Assembly (NCBI GenBank): GCA_035610365.1
Contig: CM069434.1
Span: forward strand, 100,800,806 to 100,864,805
DNA length: 64,000 bases
Direction: 5' to 3'
From: Aquatica leii
Lineage: Eukaryota; Arthropoda; Insecta; Coleoptera; Lampyridae
The notes beneath the pieces were generated by a model. That model ran no database searches. It was not told the origin of the DNA and saw only the letters and a list, made by a program, of their open reading frames with translations. The translations under genes were made by a program, and so were the position numbers. The number at the start of each line of letters is the position of its first letter. The stretch's first letter is position 1. Shown here in pieces: positions 46,151 through 58,629 of this stretch.

Positions 46151-46411
46151 AAACAACAAACAAAATGAAAATTATTTGCCTATCAACTAATGCTTACTTA
46201 ATTTCATTAACGCATTTTTCTAAAAAAAATACATATTCAGCAGTTTAAATGGTGTCTACATCTCTTCGCTACCGACTCGGATTCCAATGTCACATACTAA
46301 ATCTTAGATTTGTGCTGCCATCTGAAGTCTACGATTTGTCAAAAAATGATTTTTTCACATGCCCTATCAACCCTAGAAATATGCGCACTAATTTCAATGA
46401 CACCCTGTACA

Positions 46412-49400
46412 TTTGTTACATGTCGTTATTTACGTATTTGCTATAAATGATTTTTAATAAAATCCACGCTTACTTTGGTTTTTCGACGGCATTGTCGCCG
46501 ATAAGAATTAAAATTGACAATGTTGATGTAAAGAAGCTTACTTGTTTATTTTGTATTTGACTTTCGCTGCAATTGTTAGATTGTTCATCTTTCCGCCAAA
46601 TCATAAGTAATTCTTTATATTCAAATTTCAAGTTGGTTATTTCCTTTACGTTTTAACAATAGTGCGCTAATATAATTAGGGTATTCTGGCAGAATTAAGT
46701 GAGTTAGTAGTTATATCAATGATTATTTCAGGTACATTTTAAGATGGCGTCAACATGTGGTTCATTACTATTAAATTTTATTTTAACGAATGTGTTAGGA
46801 TTAAGACGGTCCTTTATCAACAGTTATTTATAGAAGCTTCGTGCTGTCTATGAAGATAATGTTCAAAACTCCGGACGTTTGTTTTGGAAAGTTTTCTATG
46901 TGGCGATTACTGCCTTGAACCTGAATCAACCGAATGCACAAGTAACGTATTTGGAAATCACTTTCGTATTTGTAGTTTGTAATTTTATATCTTTAACTTT
47001 CAATGTGCGCTGACCTAATACCCGTCAAGTTTTGTTGATTAATTTTTTTGTAATCAAAGACAGATGAGACATATCACGTCGTACGCAAATTGTCTACTAC
47101 GTTAATTGTCATCTATAATTACATAAACGGTTTCACTACTCGATTTCACAGAGCTTCGGTATTAGTTACTTTTAGAATTTTTTTTTCCATAAGCGGTGTT
47201 ATAAAGTGGGCGTTCGTTCATTATCCTGTTTGCTATTCATTGCTTTATACTGTCAGAAATAAATCTTGGCAGAAAAATATATTTACTTTTTGTTCTTGCT
47301 CGCATTTTTTTATACCTTGTTTGCTTTGTAGTGGGCCCAGACGTACATTTGGTCTCTCCTAGCCGAGGATTTTGATTAGTACGAGGAGTAGCGCCTAGGT
47401 ATTTTTCCATCTTTATTTTAGTCTCTCAATTACGCCCACTCACCGACACTGTAGCTAGTCGTCGTGACGTGGTTGGTACTAACGGTGCCCACAACAGCAG
47501 AAAGTTAGTAACATATTATTTGTATTCTTATGTTTATCAATGTTTTGCTGTAGTCTAATTTGAATAGAAATTAGTTCTGACGATGACAGAAAAATGTTCC
47601 AAGCTTACAACAGGTATCAGTAAAACATTGACAATAGTAGTTTACTAAAACAACCCTCAGTAAGAGTGTGATATTAACTGTTGTTGAAAAATTTTGTCGC
47701 ACTGGTAATGTATTGTGTCAATGTTAAAGTTTTTTAGTCGCCACAAAGAAGCCTTGTAAGAGTTATATTCTAGTTTAAGTGTTTAAGTGCGGACACACGT
47801 GCAAAAAAACTTTACTATATAAATTGACATACAACTTGATTCCTTGGATTTAACATCCTGATGTTATTGTAAAGAAACCACTCCATAGTATCTAAGTTAT
47901 TATTTGGTGCGCAATATCTAGTTTTGTGATTATTGGTCTATATTTTATGGAAGACAATAATTATAATGCACTTACTGTAAACGAAACGCGTTACATTATT
48001 GTACTTGTAAAATATTTACAAAACTTTAGCCGTGCACAAAATCTATGGATGCACACAAAATGGTTTCAACGAGATAGTGCGACGTGGCATACAGTTGCTT
48101 AACTTGCTCCGTCAGCATTTTGATGATAGAATCATTTTCCAGACTTCGAATATCCTTTTTATTCACTGAATCTGAAGTCACCTAAATTACAGAGATTAAA
48201 AATAAATATTTTCAAAATTTTCGGTATTGTTTATTATAGCAAACATACAGTATTCTAAATTTTTAATTTAACGCAGTCCCGAAATTTTTGATAATTTCTG
48301 AAATAGGAAAACTGATTTTCTCTGTAAAAGTACAAACCAATAAAGTTATATTTAATTTCGTAATTATTATTTTAGCATAAAACAAAAATGACAAAAGTTT
48401 TGGATACACAGTTTTACATATTTTAATTTTATGAAATTGCAAGCAAAAATTATTCCAACCCAAACACGTCAAATTATCAAAATTAAATTCAAATTTATTG
48501 ACTAGATTTAATAGAAAGTTTTATGTACAGTTAAAAAACAATTAATAACAATAGAATTAAAAAGATTGTGAAGTATATTTTGAGACCTGGTGAATAATGC
48601 TTTAATTAAAATATTAGATTTCTTTTTTAGTAAAATTTACCATACCTTATATATACATGTTTAACAAAATTTAGACTATAAAGTTGCGTAAAAGCGTTTA
48701 TAGAATTTCTGAAGAAGTCACGATTTCGTTGTTTTTGCACACATTTTCTATTTAAGGCTATGTAGTATTTTCATGACTGTTCATTACGTTAATATTGTGT
48801 ATTTATATGACGTCTCTATAGATTAAATGTATACATAAATATTATTTGCAAAATTCGTACATTAAAAAGGTCTCTCGTGCAAATTTAATGTTTATCCTTA
48901 AGCTATAGAATACGTAATCTCTATTGTACTATTTAAAATTAGTGATGCTTTGGTTCAAATTGTTTGGATCAGTTACACTAACAATAGTTACGTAAAGTAC
49001 TCTGTCAATAAAACTTTTCATTTAACTTTCGAAATTTCAGGTCATATTAAATAATAATAACAGCCGCCTACAATAAGAAAATCTTGTTTAATAAATAAAC
49101 CAACGGATTAAACACATAATTCAAAGTTGGGGTTAAAGGTGAAGCGAGCCGCAAGTCGTAAAATTGAAGTTAATGCTTACTAAACTCTGAACATTCCGTA
49201 ACTGTGAGTTTTTTTTAACTGTAATCATTGAAACAAAAATCATAAATCTACAGAAAAACCAAATCCAATGCAAACTTAATTATGAGACTTTACAACTCAA
49301 TCGTATAAGTTTATTAAAAAATAAAAAAAAAACGCGTGGATTACCTTCATCTAAAAATTGTTATAATTATATCACGATTTAGAAAACTATAAAGACAAGA

Positions 49401-50184
49401 AAAGAGTTTCTAGAGACGTTGATTGATTGATGAATAACCTTATGTACAACGATAGTATTAATAAGTTCCTTACACATAAGGCATTTTTTTATGATCTTAT
49501 GTAACTAATTACAACTGCAGGTACTAAAAGTTAAAAGTAAAACAGTTTATAAATGTGTCTAGACCGGTTTAAATAACGCATTCTAAATTATCAAAGTATA
49601 TTAACTTATTTGAATTTATCAAAATTAAAATATTATTTTAACAATAATAATTAGAGGCTACGTTTCTTTAATCATTTTTTTAATTAAACATTTGTTAATA
49701 AACAAATGAATAAATTAAATTTTAAAAGTTGCGCTTACCACATCTCACTTTCCTAATAACAACTGTTTGGTTATACTAAATTTAGTAAGGTGTGGTCTGT
49801 GAAGAATCATCTCGATCTTTACAATTGTATGGTCAATCTTTTGTATTTTCATTTAATTTTAACGTTTTTGACTGTAATTTTTACAATATTATATATACAT
49901 ACATTATAAGTTATTTGTGCAATGCATGTATGTAGCTATTATATTTTATTTACAACAACTTTAAATTGATCTAAATTTACAAAGAATTTGTTTTCAACTT
50001 TTAGTCTAACTAATCTATTTGTTTAAATTTTAGTGCAAATTGAATTTTTTTTAATTTTAGAATTACGCAATATTGAATTACGAACTAATATATCTAATAA
50101 ATTGGATTTGATTTCTAACCGACTTCAAAAAAATGAAGCGGTTCTCAATTCGCGTTGAAATGTTTCTTCTTTTTTTAACGTATG
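46412..50184. other. No gene seen
   Basis: AT-rich. A less AT-rich patch at 47330-47500 shows no coding or repeat signal I can name. Confidence 0.55.
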
Positions 50185-50427
50185 TGTTATATATCTCTAT
50201 AGTTTTTAATTTAGCATATTGTAATAAAAGGTAAGTTTGGCATCAGTGTGTGTGTGAAGCATTTTCAGTTGTAATTTGTAAAAAAGTAGACGTCGTAAAA
50301 GAATAGAATACACTTGATTTGAGCATAGCATGCATTTTATTTGTGCAGCATAAATATTCCGGCTACGTAAAACGTAAGCCAGTGATAATACGAAATAAAA
50401 TCGTAACCACCTCACAAGAATACAACA
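50185..50427 (+). repeat. 5' LTR of gypsy 2
   Basis: 243 bp from TGTTATATATCTC to AATACAACA. Matches the pieces of the 3' LTR at 57133-57276, 58630-58700 and 59146-59181 along its length (GCATCAGTGTGTGTG, AAAAGAATAGAATACACTTG, GCATAAATATTC and CTCACAAGAATACAACA). Confidence 0.85.
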
Positions 50428-50429
50428 TT

Positions 50430-50442
50430 TGGCGACGATGAC
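50430..50442 (+). promoter_or_regulatory. Primer-binding site of gypsy 2
   Basis: TGGCGACGATGAC, two bases after the LTR, the common TGGCGAC-type gypsy primer site. It overlaps the gag start codon (ATG 50438). Confidence 0.55.
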
Positions 50443-51266
50443 GAAAGAAGCACGTGTAAACATTATACCGCCTGCGTTTGCGATAGAACAATTTGATCAC
50501 CAACTACACAAATTGGGTAGATGGGTTCGAAGATTCGAACCGGCGTTTAATATATTTAACGTTGTAAATGGTAAATTGAAGAAAAACTATTTACTACATT
50601 TCATTGGTATGGAAGCATTTAATATAGTAAGTAATGCAATATTACCAGATACGACGTAAAATAAATCGTACCACGAGTTGATTAAAATTTTAAAGACCTT
50701 CTATGAACCGAAGCTGGTGGAAATTGCTGAATACTACAAGTTTCACCATCGGACTCAACAAGAAGGCAAAACTATTAATGAATATCTCGGCAACATATTG
50801 TGGATTTGGCCATTACTTATCAACAGCTTTAAGAAATCAACTAGTATGTTGTTTACAAAGTGAAAAAATTAAGAACCCTTTGCTGGAAACGAGCAATTTA
50901 ACGATAGAAAAGACCATACAAATGGCATGTGCACAGGAAGTATCATTGCAAAATGCAATCAAGATGCAAACAGTACATAACGCTTCAAAGTTCAAGTACA
51001 AAAAAGTGTTTCGTAACTATAAAAACAATAATGTAAGGCAAAATAGTGTGAACCGTAGTGCAAGTGCAGTAACTTGTTATCGTTGTGGAGATAATGGACA
51101 TTACGCCACAAACTGTAAACTTAAAAAATCGAGATGTAGATTCTGTAAAAAAATAGGACATCTTCAAAAGGCTTGTTGGTATAAAAACAAGAAAGAAGTT
51201 AATCCTGTAGACAACGAAGAAGAGTCCGTAGTAGAACCAACAACTTATGTAAATAATATTTTTTAA
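50438..51266 (+). pseudogene. Gag of gypsy 2
   Basis: From ATG 50438: MTKEARVNIIPPAFAIEQF, then LGRWVRRFEPAFNIFNV and LLHFIGMEAFNIV. A stop at 50657 and a frameshift near 50800 follow. It continues FYEPKLVEIAEYYKFHHRTQ, TINEYLGNI, EKIKNPLLETSNLTIEKTIQ and two zinc knuckles, CYRCGDNGHYATNC and CRFCKKIGHLQKAC. Capsid/nucleocapsid layout is complete, so the breaks are few. Confidence 0.85.
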
Positions 51267-51299
51267 GAAAAATAACACAATAAATTATGGTTAACGGTA

Positions 51300-51522
51300 A
51301 GGATAAAGAGCACACCGATTGACATGGAAGTAGACACTAGATCAGGGGTCCGCTAATTAATAAGCAAGAAAATATTTTGCAAAAAATGAATTGAATCCAA
51401 CAGATTTAATAATACGTTCTTATAGTAATAATGTTCTTATTATTTTATGTTACATGGAGGTAATGATCGAGGTACAAGAAAGGTCATACCAAAATTTAAA
51501 GTTTGTTACGGTAAGAATTATA
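51300..51522 (+). pseudogene. Protease of gypsy 2
   Basis: PIDMEVDTRSGVR carries the aspartic protease site with DTGSG changed to DTRSG. It continues in shifted frames with NELNPTDLIIRSYSNN and MEVMIEVQERSYQNLKFVTV, the second half of the protease. Then the coding signal ends abruptly near 51522. Confidence 0.7.
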
Positions 51523-53100
51523 TGTAACTAAATTTAAAGGGAGCGATGCCCGCAGTAGCTCGGTTCTTGTATGCAAATTGGGGTGGGTAAGAAATTGTGA
51601 GGGGAATATTTAAATCAAAGATGTCGTGGTAAATAGAGTTAGTCAAATAGTGATTAGAAACTCTTAGAAATGGGCGCCACACAATTTGTTTAGTTACGGT
51701 CCTGTTAAGTAAATTGTAAAAGTTTAACATGGCTCTAGTAGTAGCGAAGGGTTGCTGAAAGAGAGAGAAAAAAAAACGGGGAAGGTTAAGCAATAAATAG
51801 CAATCAGTAAATTTGATGTAAATATAATGAATTTAGAATAAATAGCAATTTACAAAATAATCAATAAAATATTCAATTTTGAATTATGCAAACAAGTTGA
51901 GTAAAACAAACGATAATGGATTTCAAATATTACAACAATACAGGATCTAAATTACCTTGTGTTAAAACAAAAGTAGTAATACTAATTTAATTACGTTAGG
52001 TTCGCAAAACAAACAACAACAAAAAATTTAATTTGGGACAGCGATCGTTATTCGACAAGACAGTAATTTCAAATTTGAAATACAAAAAAATCTTACCTTA
52101 TGACTTCGCTGATGGAACTCCGTGCACGGTATTTCCAGTCGAAGTTTCCTTAAATAAAATATTTAAAACAAACAATTTCAAGGTAAATCAGATAACAACT
52201 TCTTATAGAAACAAAGAGAAATTAAATTAAGTAAATCAAGCCAAAGTTTAAATAACAAAAGTGAATTTTAAATAGCAAAAAAAAAAGGAAATTGTAAAAT
52301 TTTAAAGTATAAAGAAAAGTTTTTTTGAATTTCTAAAGTTGATTACGCAAGTAGGATTTTGATTAAAAGTTCAATGTAGAAAATAAATCTTTGAGATTTG
52401 CACAAATATGAATTGATTCACAATAGAACGAAGGTTAACGGTTGGTTTTTTTTCACTTAGCGTCAGTTGGTGCAATCGAAGTTGACTTCTCAGCGTAGCG
52501 TTACTAGAGTTTACAGATGAACAAAGGAACTCTCACACATGGAGTAAACAATCCGTTGGAGGAAACGTTCATATGAATTAGAACAATTTCGTCGGAAGAA
52601 AAACCCGCTGGGTATAATAATCCAGCGTTAAGAAAACTAAGTACACTTTTAAAATTTAAAGTAACTTATAGCCGTAAATATACGATTTTTAGTAATTTTA
52701 GGAAAGAAACAGGTTCCGTAGATATACTAAAAGTTAGGAAGGTTTCAACGTAATATCCGGTAAAATCACCGTGTTTCAGTAAACGTTAGTACTTCCAAGG
52801 TACAGTAAATTTTCGAAGTGATCTCAACAAGAGTTTGTCAGGAACTAATTAAAGAAGGAAACGAAAGAATCTAGGGTCATAATGACGTCACACGATAACA
52901 AAATAAATTCGTCAGCAAACTCGTGAGAACGCTCGAGTAATATGATATTTTAAACAAAAATATTTATAAGGACTTGTAGCATTTAATCACGTATTAAGCG
53001 AAAATAATACGCTCTTAATTACTCATAAATTACAAATTATCGACTTTAAAATGTAACATAATAAAGCGTGAAATTAGTAAAAGCAGATTCCCACACGTCT
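51523..53100. other. Foreign non-coding stretch between protease and RT
   Basis: Protease stops near 51522 and the next gypsy block starts near 53150 (NKLYVVNSNKQALKGREWLR), so about 1.6 kb is inserted or rearranged. It opens TGTAACTAAATTTAAAGG and near 53039-53057 has CTTTAAAATGTAACA, an inverted likeness of that start. No protein family recognised. The open frame at 52033-52230 matches nothing. Confidence 0.45.
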
Positions 53101-53149
53101 AACTTAAATGAATCAGACAGTGCCGGATTTAGAAAAAATTTGCTCAGGG

Positions 53150-53497
53150 CGTAACAAGTTGTACGTGGTTAATTCAAATAAGCAGGCATTAAAGGGACGT
53201 GAATGGCTGCGTTCAAAACGTCTTAACTGGTCAAAATTGCTTAAGCGATCAAATGTAAACCAATTGCAAATAGGATCGTCAGATGATAATTGCCATAGAC
53301 AATGTAAGTTAAAAACTTTATTACAAAAGTACGTGAAAATTTAAAGGGAAGGTGCTAAGTTAAGGGGTGAGCCAGTATCATTAAAATTTAAACCTAACGC
53401 GAAACCGATTTTTGTAAAAGCTAGGGCAATACCGTTCGTGTTAAAAGAACTGATTCAAAATGAGTTAAATTTCTTAGAACAAAAAAAGATTTTAGTT
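53150..53497 (+). pseudogene. Start of RT of gypsy 2
   Basis: LYVVNSNKQALKGREWLRSK (end of protease), LNWSKLLKRSNVNQLQIG, then after a stop KFKPNAKPIFVKARAIPFVL and KELIQNELNFLEQKKILV, the N-terminal part of Ty3/gypsy RT (family PVFCKARPVPFALR..ELDRL). Cut at 53497 by the hAT insertion and continues at 55628. Confidence 0.78.
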
Positions 53498-53509
53498 TAG
53501 TATTACCAA

Positions 53510-54050
53510 CCGCACTCTTTGAAGAGTACATGTATTCTTTTGAGATTAAAAATATTAAGTGTACTCTTTTCTGAATAATGGATTAAAATTAATGATTGCG
53601 TTCAGTTATCAGTTCAGTGAGCACGTCGAACAATAAGTCACCAAGAGAGATAAAGTTATGCAGACTGCAGGACTGAAAGAGATGACTAGATGACTTTGAT
53701 TCTTACATTCTGTCAAGTAGCTGAACGCAACCAAACTTACTCTAAATGTTTACTTCCACCAGTCCCACTCCCACCCTAAGTCATCAATCGGAGATTCAAA
53801 AGATCACCACTTACGAAAGTCGTAAACCAGTTATGTGTGTGTATTAGGTATGTGGTATGTGTGTTTTTTTTTTTTTTTTAATACTTATTATCTAATTATT
53901 TTGCTATTATAAGTAAGTCGGTAAGTCTATATGGCTTGATTTACTTATTACCTTATTTATTAATATTTACAGAAAGAGAATAGTTTTTAATTGAAAATGT
54001 CTCGTCGCTCGTCGAATCGTTCTTTGTAACACAACTTACAAAGTTATAAG
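53510..54050. other. hAT 5' non-coding region
   Basis: About 0.5 kb between the left end and the transposase. Contains a (T)n run at 53863-53879 and no coding signal. Confidence 0.5.
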
Positions 54051-54054
54051 AAAA

Positions 54055-55470
54055 AATATTAGCAGCTAAAGCTACTCACGCTTTTCCTATCGTGAAACAT
54101 CATCAAAGTTACAAATCATGTGATTGCGCAACAAAACTATACAAACGTATGTTTTTTGATTCTGAAATTGCGTCCAAAATTTCTTCTGTTCCTACTAAAA
54201 CCAAAACTATTGTAAACGTCTTGGCACCACATTCCTTAAAGATGGCTTTGGAGGTGATAAAAGTTCCAATTATTGGAATATGTACGGATCCAACCACGGC
54301 GTAATAAAGCTATTTGCAGTTACTCCAATTTCTTGATAAAAAAAGTAGGCATAACTCATAAATTAATAGAAATGGCGTCAGTTTCAGATGAAACATTGGA
54401 AAAAACAAACCTAAAAGGAAAATGTGTAGCATTCACAGGTGACAATTGCAATACAAATTTTGAAGAAGTTAACAGACGAGGTATAAATAATGATTTTTAA
54501 CATTTACAAAATAATCTGCAAAGACCCCTAATACGTCATATTTTGAATAACTATGTGCAGCATGCCTTAGATAGATTGCCGATAGACATCGAGTCTATAG
54601 TTCTGAAAATCTATATTATTATTCAATTTACACCGTTCGAACTAAAGCATTAAAAAGTTTTTGTACTTTTGTAGAAATAAAATATAAAAAACTCTTATAT
54701 CACTCGAAAACAAGATAGTTGTCTCTATTTCCCGCGATTAATAGATTACTGGAAATATATCCAGCTTTTAAATCACTTAGATCACGCACTTATCATAATT
54801 GTAAATTTTTTGGAAAATCCTTTAAATGAGACATACTTATGGTTTATACACTCACTAATGTATATTTTCCACAGTAAAATAAAAAGCATGGAAAAAGAAG
54901 ACAACTCACTTTTGAAAATATCAAAAATTTTATGTTCAGTAAATCCAGTTTGACTGAAAGGAAACAACAAGAGTTTTTGCCACTGAAAGTTAAGCAAATT
55001 ATCAAAAATATTGAAGACAATATACGAAGCACGGCAACGAAAGGGGAGCTAATCCATGTTTATGACAGAGGCATTCAATATCTACAGAAATGGACAGCTT
55101 CTTTCAAGAAATTTGAAGGGACGCTTTGATGACGTTAAAAATAATGAAGATTTTGTAATTCAATCCGCACATTTTAAGTGGGTTAAATATTTTTCGGAAA
55201 GAACTGAAACGGCATCTTCGGAATTTTTAAAAATATGTTCGTTTTTTGCTTTCAGCGCACAACGCAAATACTGAAAGAATATTTAGTACGATGAAGGCGA
55301 TTTGGCCTGACGAAAAAAACAGGATTTTACCGGAATCTGTGAAGAATTTACTGATGGTGCAATACAATTTTAAAAACCTGGATTCCGGACAATTTTACGA
55401 ATATTCTTTAAGTGACAAAAGTCTTTTAAAAGCCATAGGAAGTAAGGCTAAATATAACTTTAATGTTTTA
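54055..55470 (+). pseudogene. hAT transposase
   Basis: Broken frames in family order: AAKATHAFPIVKHHQSYKSC (family AA..TW.YH...HN.S), DCATKLYKRMFFDSEIASKI, KTKTIVNVLAPHSLKMALE, ICTDP where the first catalytic Asp sits, CVAFTGDNCNTNF (second Asp region), HALDRLPIDIESIVLKIY, IVNFLENPLNETYLWFIHS, and the C-terminal dimerisation block FAFSAHNANTERIFSTMK and RILPESVKNLLMVQYNF. At least seven stops or shifts. The open end 55246-55536 is the longest intact piece. N-terminal zinc finger not seen. Confidence 0.85.
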
Positions 55471-55627
55471 AACATTGTTTTAAAATGTTTTAAACATTGT
55501 TACAAATATACAAATTATTATAATATCCAATATTAATTAATATATGTAATAATATTGATAAATATGTACGCAAATTTGATTTGTACTTTTTCTTTGAATG
55601 ACCAAAGTTGGTAACCCTATTTTAGTT

Positions 55628-56120
55628 AAGGTTGATAACAGTCAATATGCTGCTCTGTTGTACCCATAGTAAAACAAGATATAATAAGGATTTGCGGTGA
55701 TTATAAAATTACCGTAAATCCACAATTAGTAAAAAAGACATCCTTCGCCTACAAACGAGGAATTGTTCGCGGCAATAAGTGGCAGAGAACGATTTCCAAA
55801 GATAGGTCTCAGACGACCCTACCTGCAATGGAAGGTAAAAGAGGAAGGTCAGGAAAAATTAACCTTAAGTACGCATAAATGTCTTCATAAACCGACGCGT
55901 TTATATTTTGGGTTAAGTGACGCTCCCGTTTTATGAAAAAGGAAGATCGAAACGATATTATTTTTCCTCCTACAAAGGCAATTCCGAATATGTCCGTTAC
56001 ACGTATGCAACACTATGCGATGCTTTAACAAGAATTTAACTATAAAATTAAGTATAAGCGTTCTTCCGTAAATGCTAATGCAGATGAATCAGACATTGTC
56101 GAGTTAAATCAAATTGATAC
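55628..56120 (+). pseudogene. RT remainder and RNase H end of gypsy 2
   Basis: IRICGDYKITVNPQL, then shifted EELFAAISGRERFPKIGLRR, where the catalytic SKIDL has become PKIGL, LQWKVKEEGQEKLTLSTHK and LYFGLSDAPV. Just past this a deletion removes the YxDD region and most of RNase H, and the text resumes with KAIPNMSVTRMQHYAML and FNYKIKYKRSSVNANAD, the end of RNase H. Confidence 0.78.
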
Positions 56121-57085
56121 CATGTCACTTTTCGTTACAGATCTAGCTAAAGCAACATTAGAGGATAAACAACTTAAAATATTTTTAATTGCACTAAGAA
56201 CTGATGAGGATATCTTGCATCACATCCGATTCGGGTTTGACGCTACTGAATTTACTATTCAAAAGAATTGGCTTAGATATTACGGAGTATATACATTTTT
56301 TTTTAAGTGCGGTAAACTAAAAAAATAATCTTCTAAAATTAATTGGTTACCACCGTCCAACCCGTTTGAAAGGGTTCACGTAGACTTTTCAGGCCCGTAT
56401 TTGGCTATTATTTAATTTCTGTTATAGACGCATATTCACATTGGCCTGAAGTGCACGAACTGGAACATATCACCACAGCTAATACCATAAAAATTAAAAA
56501 AAATATATTAATACAATTGGTTTGCCTACGTATTTATTCTCAGACAATGGCACCAAATTCATCTGACAAACTAGAACACAACTTGTAAAATTTGTATTTT
56601 AGTTCATTATAGGATTACCCAAACACAAATGTTGTGTCTCTTTCAGAGCTTGTTTTTAAGGATTCCTTAAAAATGTTTTACCGGTTACAAAAGGAGGTAG
56701 TTCTAAGAAATTTGACTGTTCACGCGAATTTAAAGAGGGAGATAGAGTCGCGGTACGCAATTATGCATCTGACGATAAAGGGAAGTACGGATCTATCACG
56801 AACCGGCAAGAGGACCTACATTATGAGGTACAGTTAGATGACTGTAAACTTTGGCGTCGACATACCACAAAAAAAACTGCAAAAATTGGCAGTTTAATTA
56901 AAGACCTAGACGACACAGCTATTGACGTACCTATTCAAGAACAACAGAATAATGCATCGGAAAATGATAATAAACCGACAAACTTGGACATTGAAACGTT
57001 ACCTTTATTGCACATCGATCAAACTCCTATCGTGTTACGTCGTAGTAACAGAAAGGTAAAAGCACCTAATAGATTAAATTTATGA
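56121..57085 (+). pseudogene. Integrase region of gypsy 2
   Basis: First a linker frame (MSLFVTDLAKATLEDKQL, 56122-56328) that normally precedes integrase. The zinc finger is deleted. The core begins near 56340 with LNWLPPSNPFERVHVDFSGP (first Asp) and LISVIDAYSHWPEVHELE. SDNGTKF near 56541 is the second Asp. The third motif is degenerate. The C-terminal part in another frame has RVAVRNYASDDKGKYGSI, HYEVQLDDCKLWRRH and PIVLRRSNRKVKAPNRLNL to a stop at 57083. The RR(S)NR..AP.R.NL ending is typical of this family. Confidence 0.8.
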
Positions 57086-57132
57086 TTTCTAATATTATGT
57101 TTTTCAAACATTTTTTTTTAGGAAAGTAGGAT

Positions 57133-57276
57133 TGTTCTATATCCCTATAATTTTTAAGTTGGCATATTGTAATAAAAGTTAAGTTGGCATCAGTGTGTGT
57201 GAAGCATTCTCAGTTGTAATCAGTAAAAAGATGGACGTTATAAAAGAATAGAATACACTTGTTTCAGGCATACACT
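57133..57276 (+). repeat. 3' LTR of gypsy 2, first piece
   Basis: TGTTCTATATCCCTATAATT onward matches 50185 onward. Preceded by a purine-rich AGGAAAGTAGGAT tract. Interrupted at 57277. Confidence 0.8.
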
Positions 57277-58629
57277 CCCTAGTAGCACAAAATATAGGTA
57301 CGATATTCTAATGATCTTGGTACAATAATTAATGTCGGCTAAATATTGCTTGGTGTAATAGATATATTTTTGATATTGGTAAAGTGTATAGTACTAATAT
57401 TCTAAAAATATATACGTACAATATCATTGACATATTTTAAAACATTACAAATTTTTTCAAGATTTACGTGACATCAGGTAAATATTTTAATTCTCTTCTT
57501 TAATATGTACGAACCATATCGTTTGCATATTCTAAAGTCACAAATGTTTTTTCAAAGTTTAACTGACATAAAATATATGTATATTATAATTATGTATAGA
57601 GCTAATGTTTATGTTTAATTAGTTAGTATCTAACATTTTTATGTTTATTTTTAAACGTGCTTTTAAATTTACGTATCTATAGATGTTAAACATTTCTCTT
57701 AAACTTTTACATAAAACCCTAACACGATGTTCTCACGATTTAAATATGCTTTTATTTTTAATCTAAAATCATAGTATGTTATCTGTTAAAAATTATATAA
57801 GAAACGCAATTTAATTATTAAAAAATTACACATGGAGAATATTGAAACCGAAACATGTGCGTTAGAATTGAATTGAAAAAAACAATTGCGTGATGACTAA
57901 AAATATAGTAATTTTACAATAATAAACAACATTTGTTGCAAAAAAATTTTAGACAAGGTATTGTAATTCTGAAGTAAAATTATCATTAGTTATTTATGAT
58001 TTTAGAGGTACATTTTTTCCAAATATTTTTGTGGCATTTTAAACGGGTTTACACAAAGTACAAGTACAAATTTCGTAAAATTCTTTACAACATTGAACAT
58101 ATTTACAAGTTTATTATTTACCTGCTTTTGGGTACTGAGGTCAGAAACAGTTATATAGACCCTGAACAAGAATATTCATCATTTATAATTTTATTTTGTT
58201 AGTGTCATTTTAATAAATAAACCCGTTTTTACAGAATATCTGCAGTGTTTCAATACGGTTTAATAAAAACTGTACAATGCGTAGCAATAAAAACCCAGAT
58301 TACATATCATTTGCAAACATACACATATGTAGTAGGTATATATTTTACGAATATCTCACAAATAATATTGAGATCATATAGAACAAATTAAAAAGTAATA
58401 TTTTTCATATATTGTAAACCAATATTGAGACGACATTTATATTTAATGTCTGCCATATATTAAAAACATATATTTAGAAGATATTTATAACTAATATTTA
58501 GAAAATATTTATTTTATATAAATTATTGATATAACATTACAATAAATAGCCAATATAAAAAAGTGTAACATTTAAATATTTACCAGATGTTATTTACTAA
58601 TATATTACGTATATTTTGTGTTACTAGGG
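57277..58629. mobile_element. AT-rich TIR element inside the 3' LTR
   Basis: 1.35 kb, inverted ends CCCTAGTAGCACAAAATATA and, from the right, CCCTAGTAACACAAAATATA. Subterminal regions are packed with AATATT/ATATTT words. TTGTTTYAGGCAT is present on both sides (57259-57271 and 58632-58644), but a single LTR copy at 50.3 kb has it once, so it is a candidate 13 bp target duplication. No transposase; the ORF at 57996-58202 matches nothing. Superfamily not assigned. Confidence 0.72.

Larger units (their letters stand above)
41777..46411 (+). mobile_element. Mariner-type transposon 2, interrupted
   Basis: Inverted ends: 41777-41905 matches the reverse complement of about 46160-46325 (CAAATCTAAGATTTAGTA, GACATTGGAATCCGAGTCG, AAATGCGTT and AATTAAGTAAGCATTAGT). 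The right side extends to GACACCCTGTA at 46401-46411, the usual ACAGGGTGT-type terminus; the left terminus is lost. Encloses an N-terminal transposase relic at 42.0-42.3 kb and about 3.8 kb that does not look like the rest of a transposase. Confidence 0.62.
53498..55619 (+). mobile_element. hAT transposon inside gypsy 2 pol
   Basis: 2122 bp with ends TAGTATTACCAACC and, inverted, TAGGGTTACCAACTTTGG. Flanked by a perfect 8 bp target duplication TTTTAGTT (53490-53497 and 55620-55627), the hallmark of hAT insertion. Excising element plus one duplicate rejoins the gypsy RT frame. Encodes a broken hAT transposase. Confidence 0.92.
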
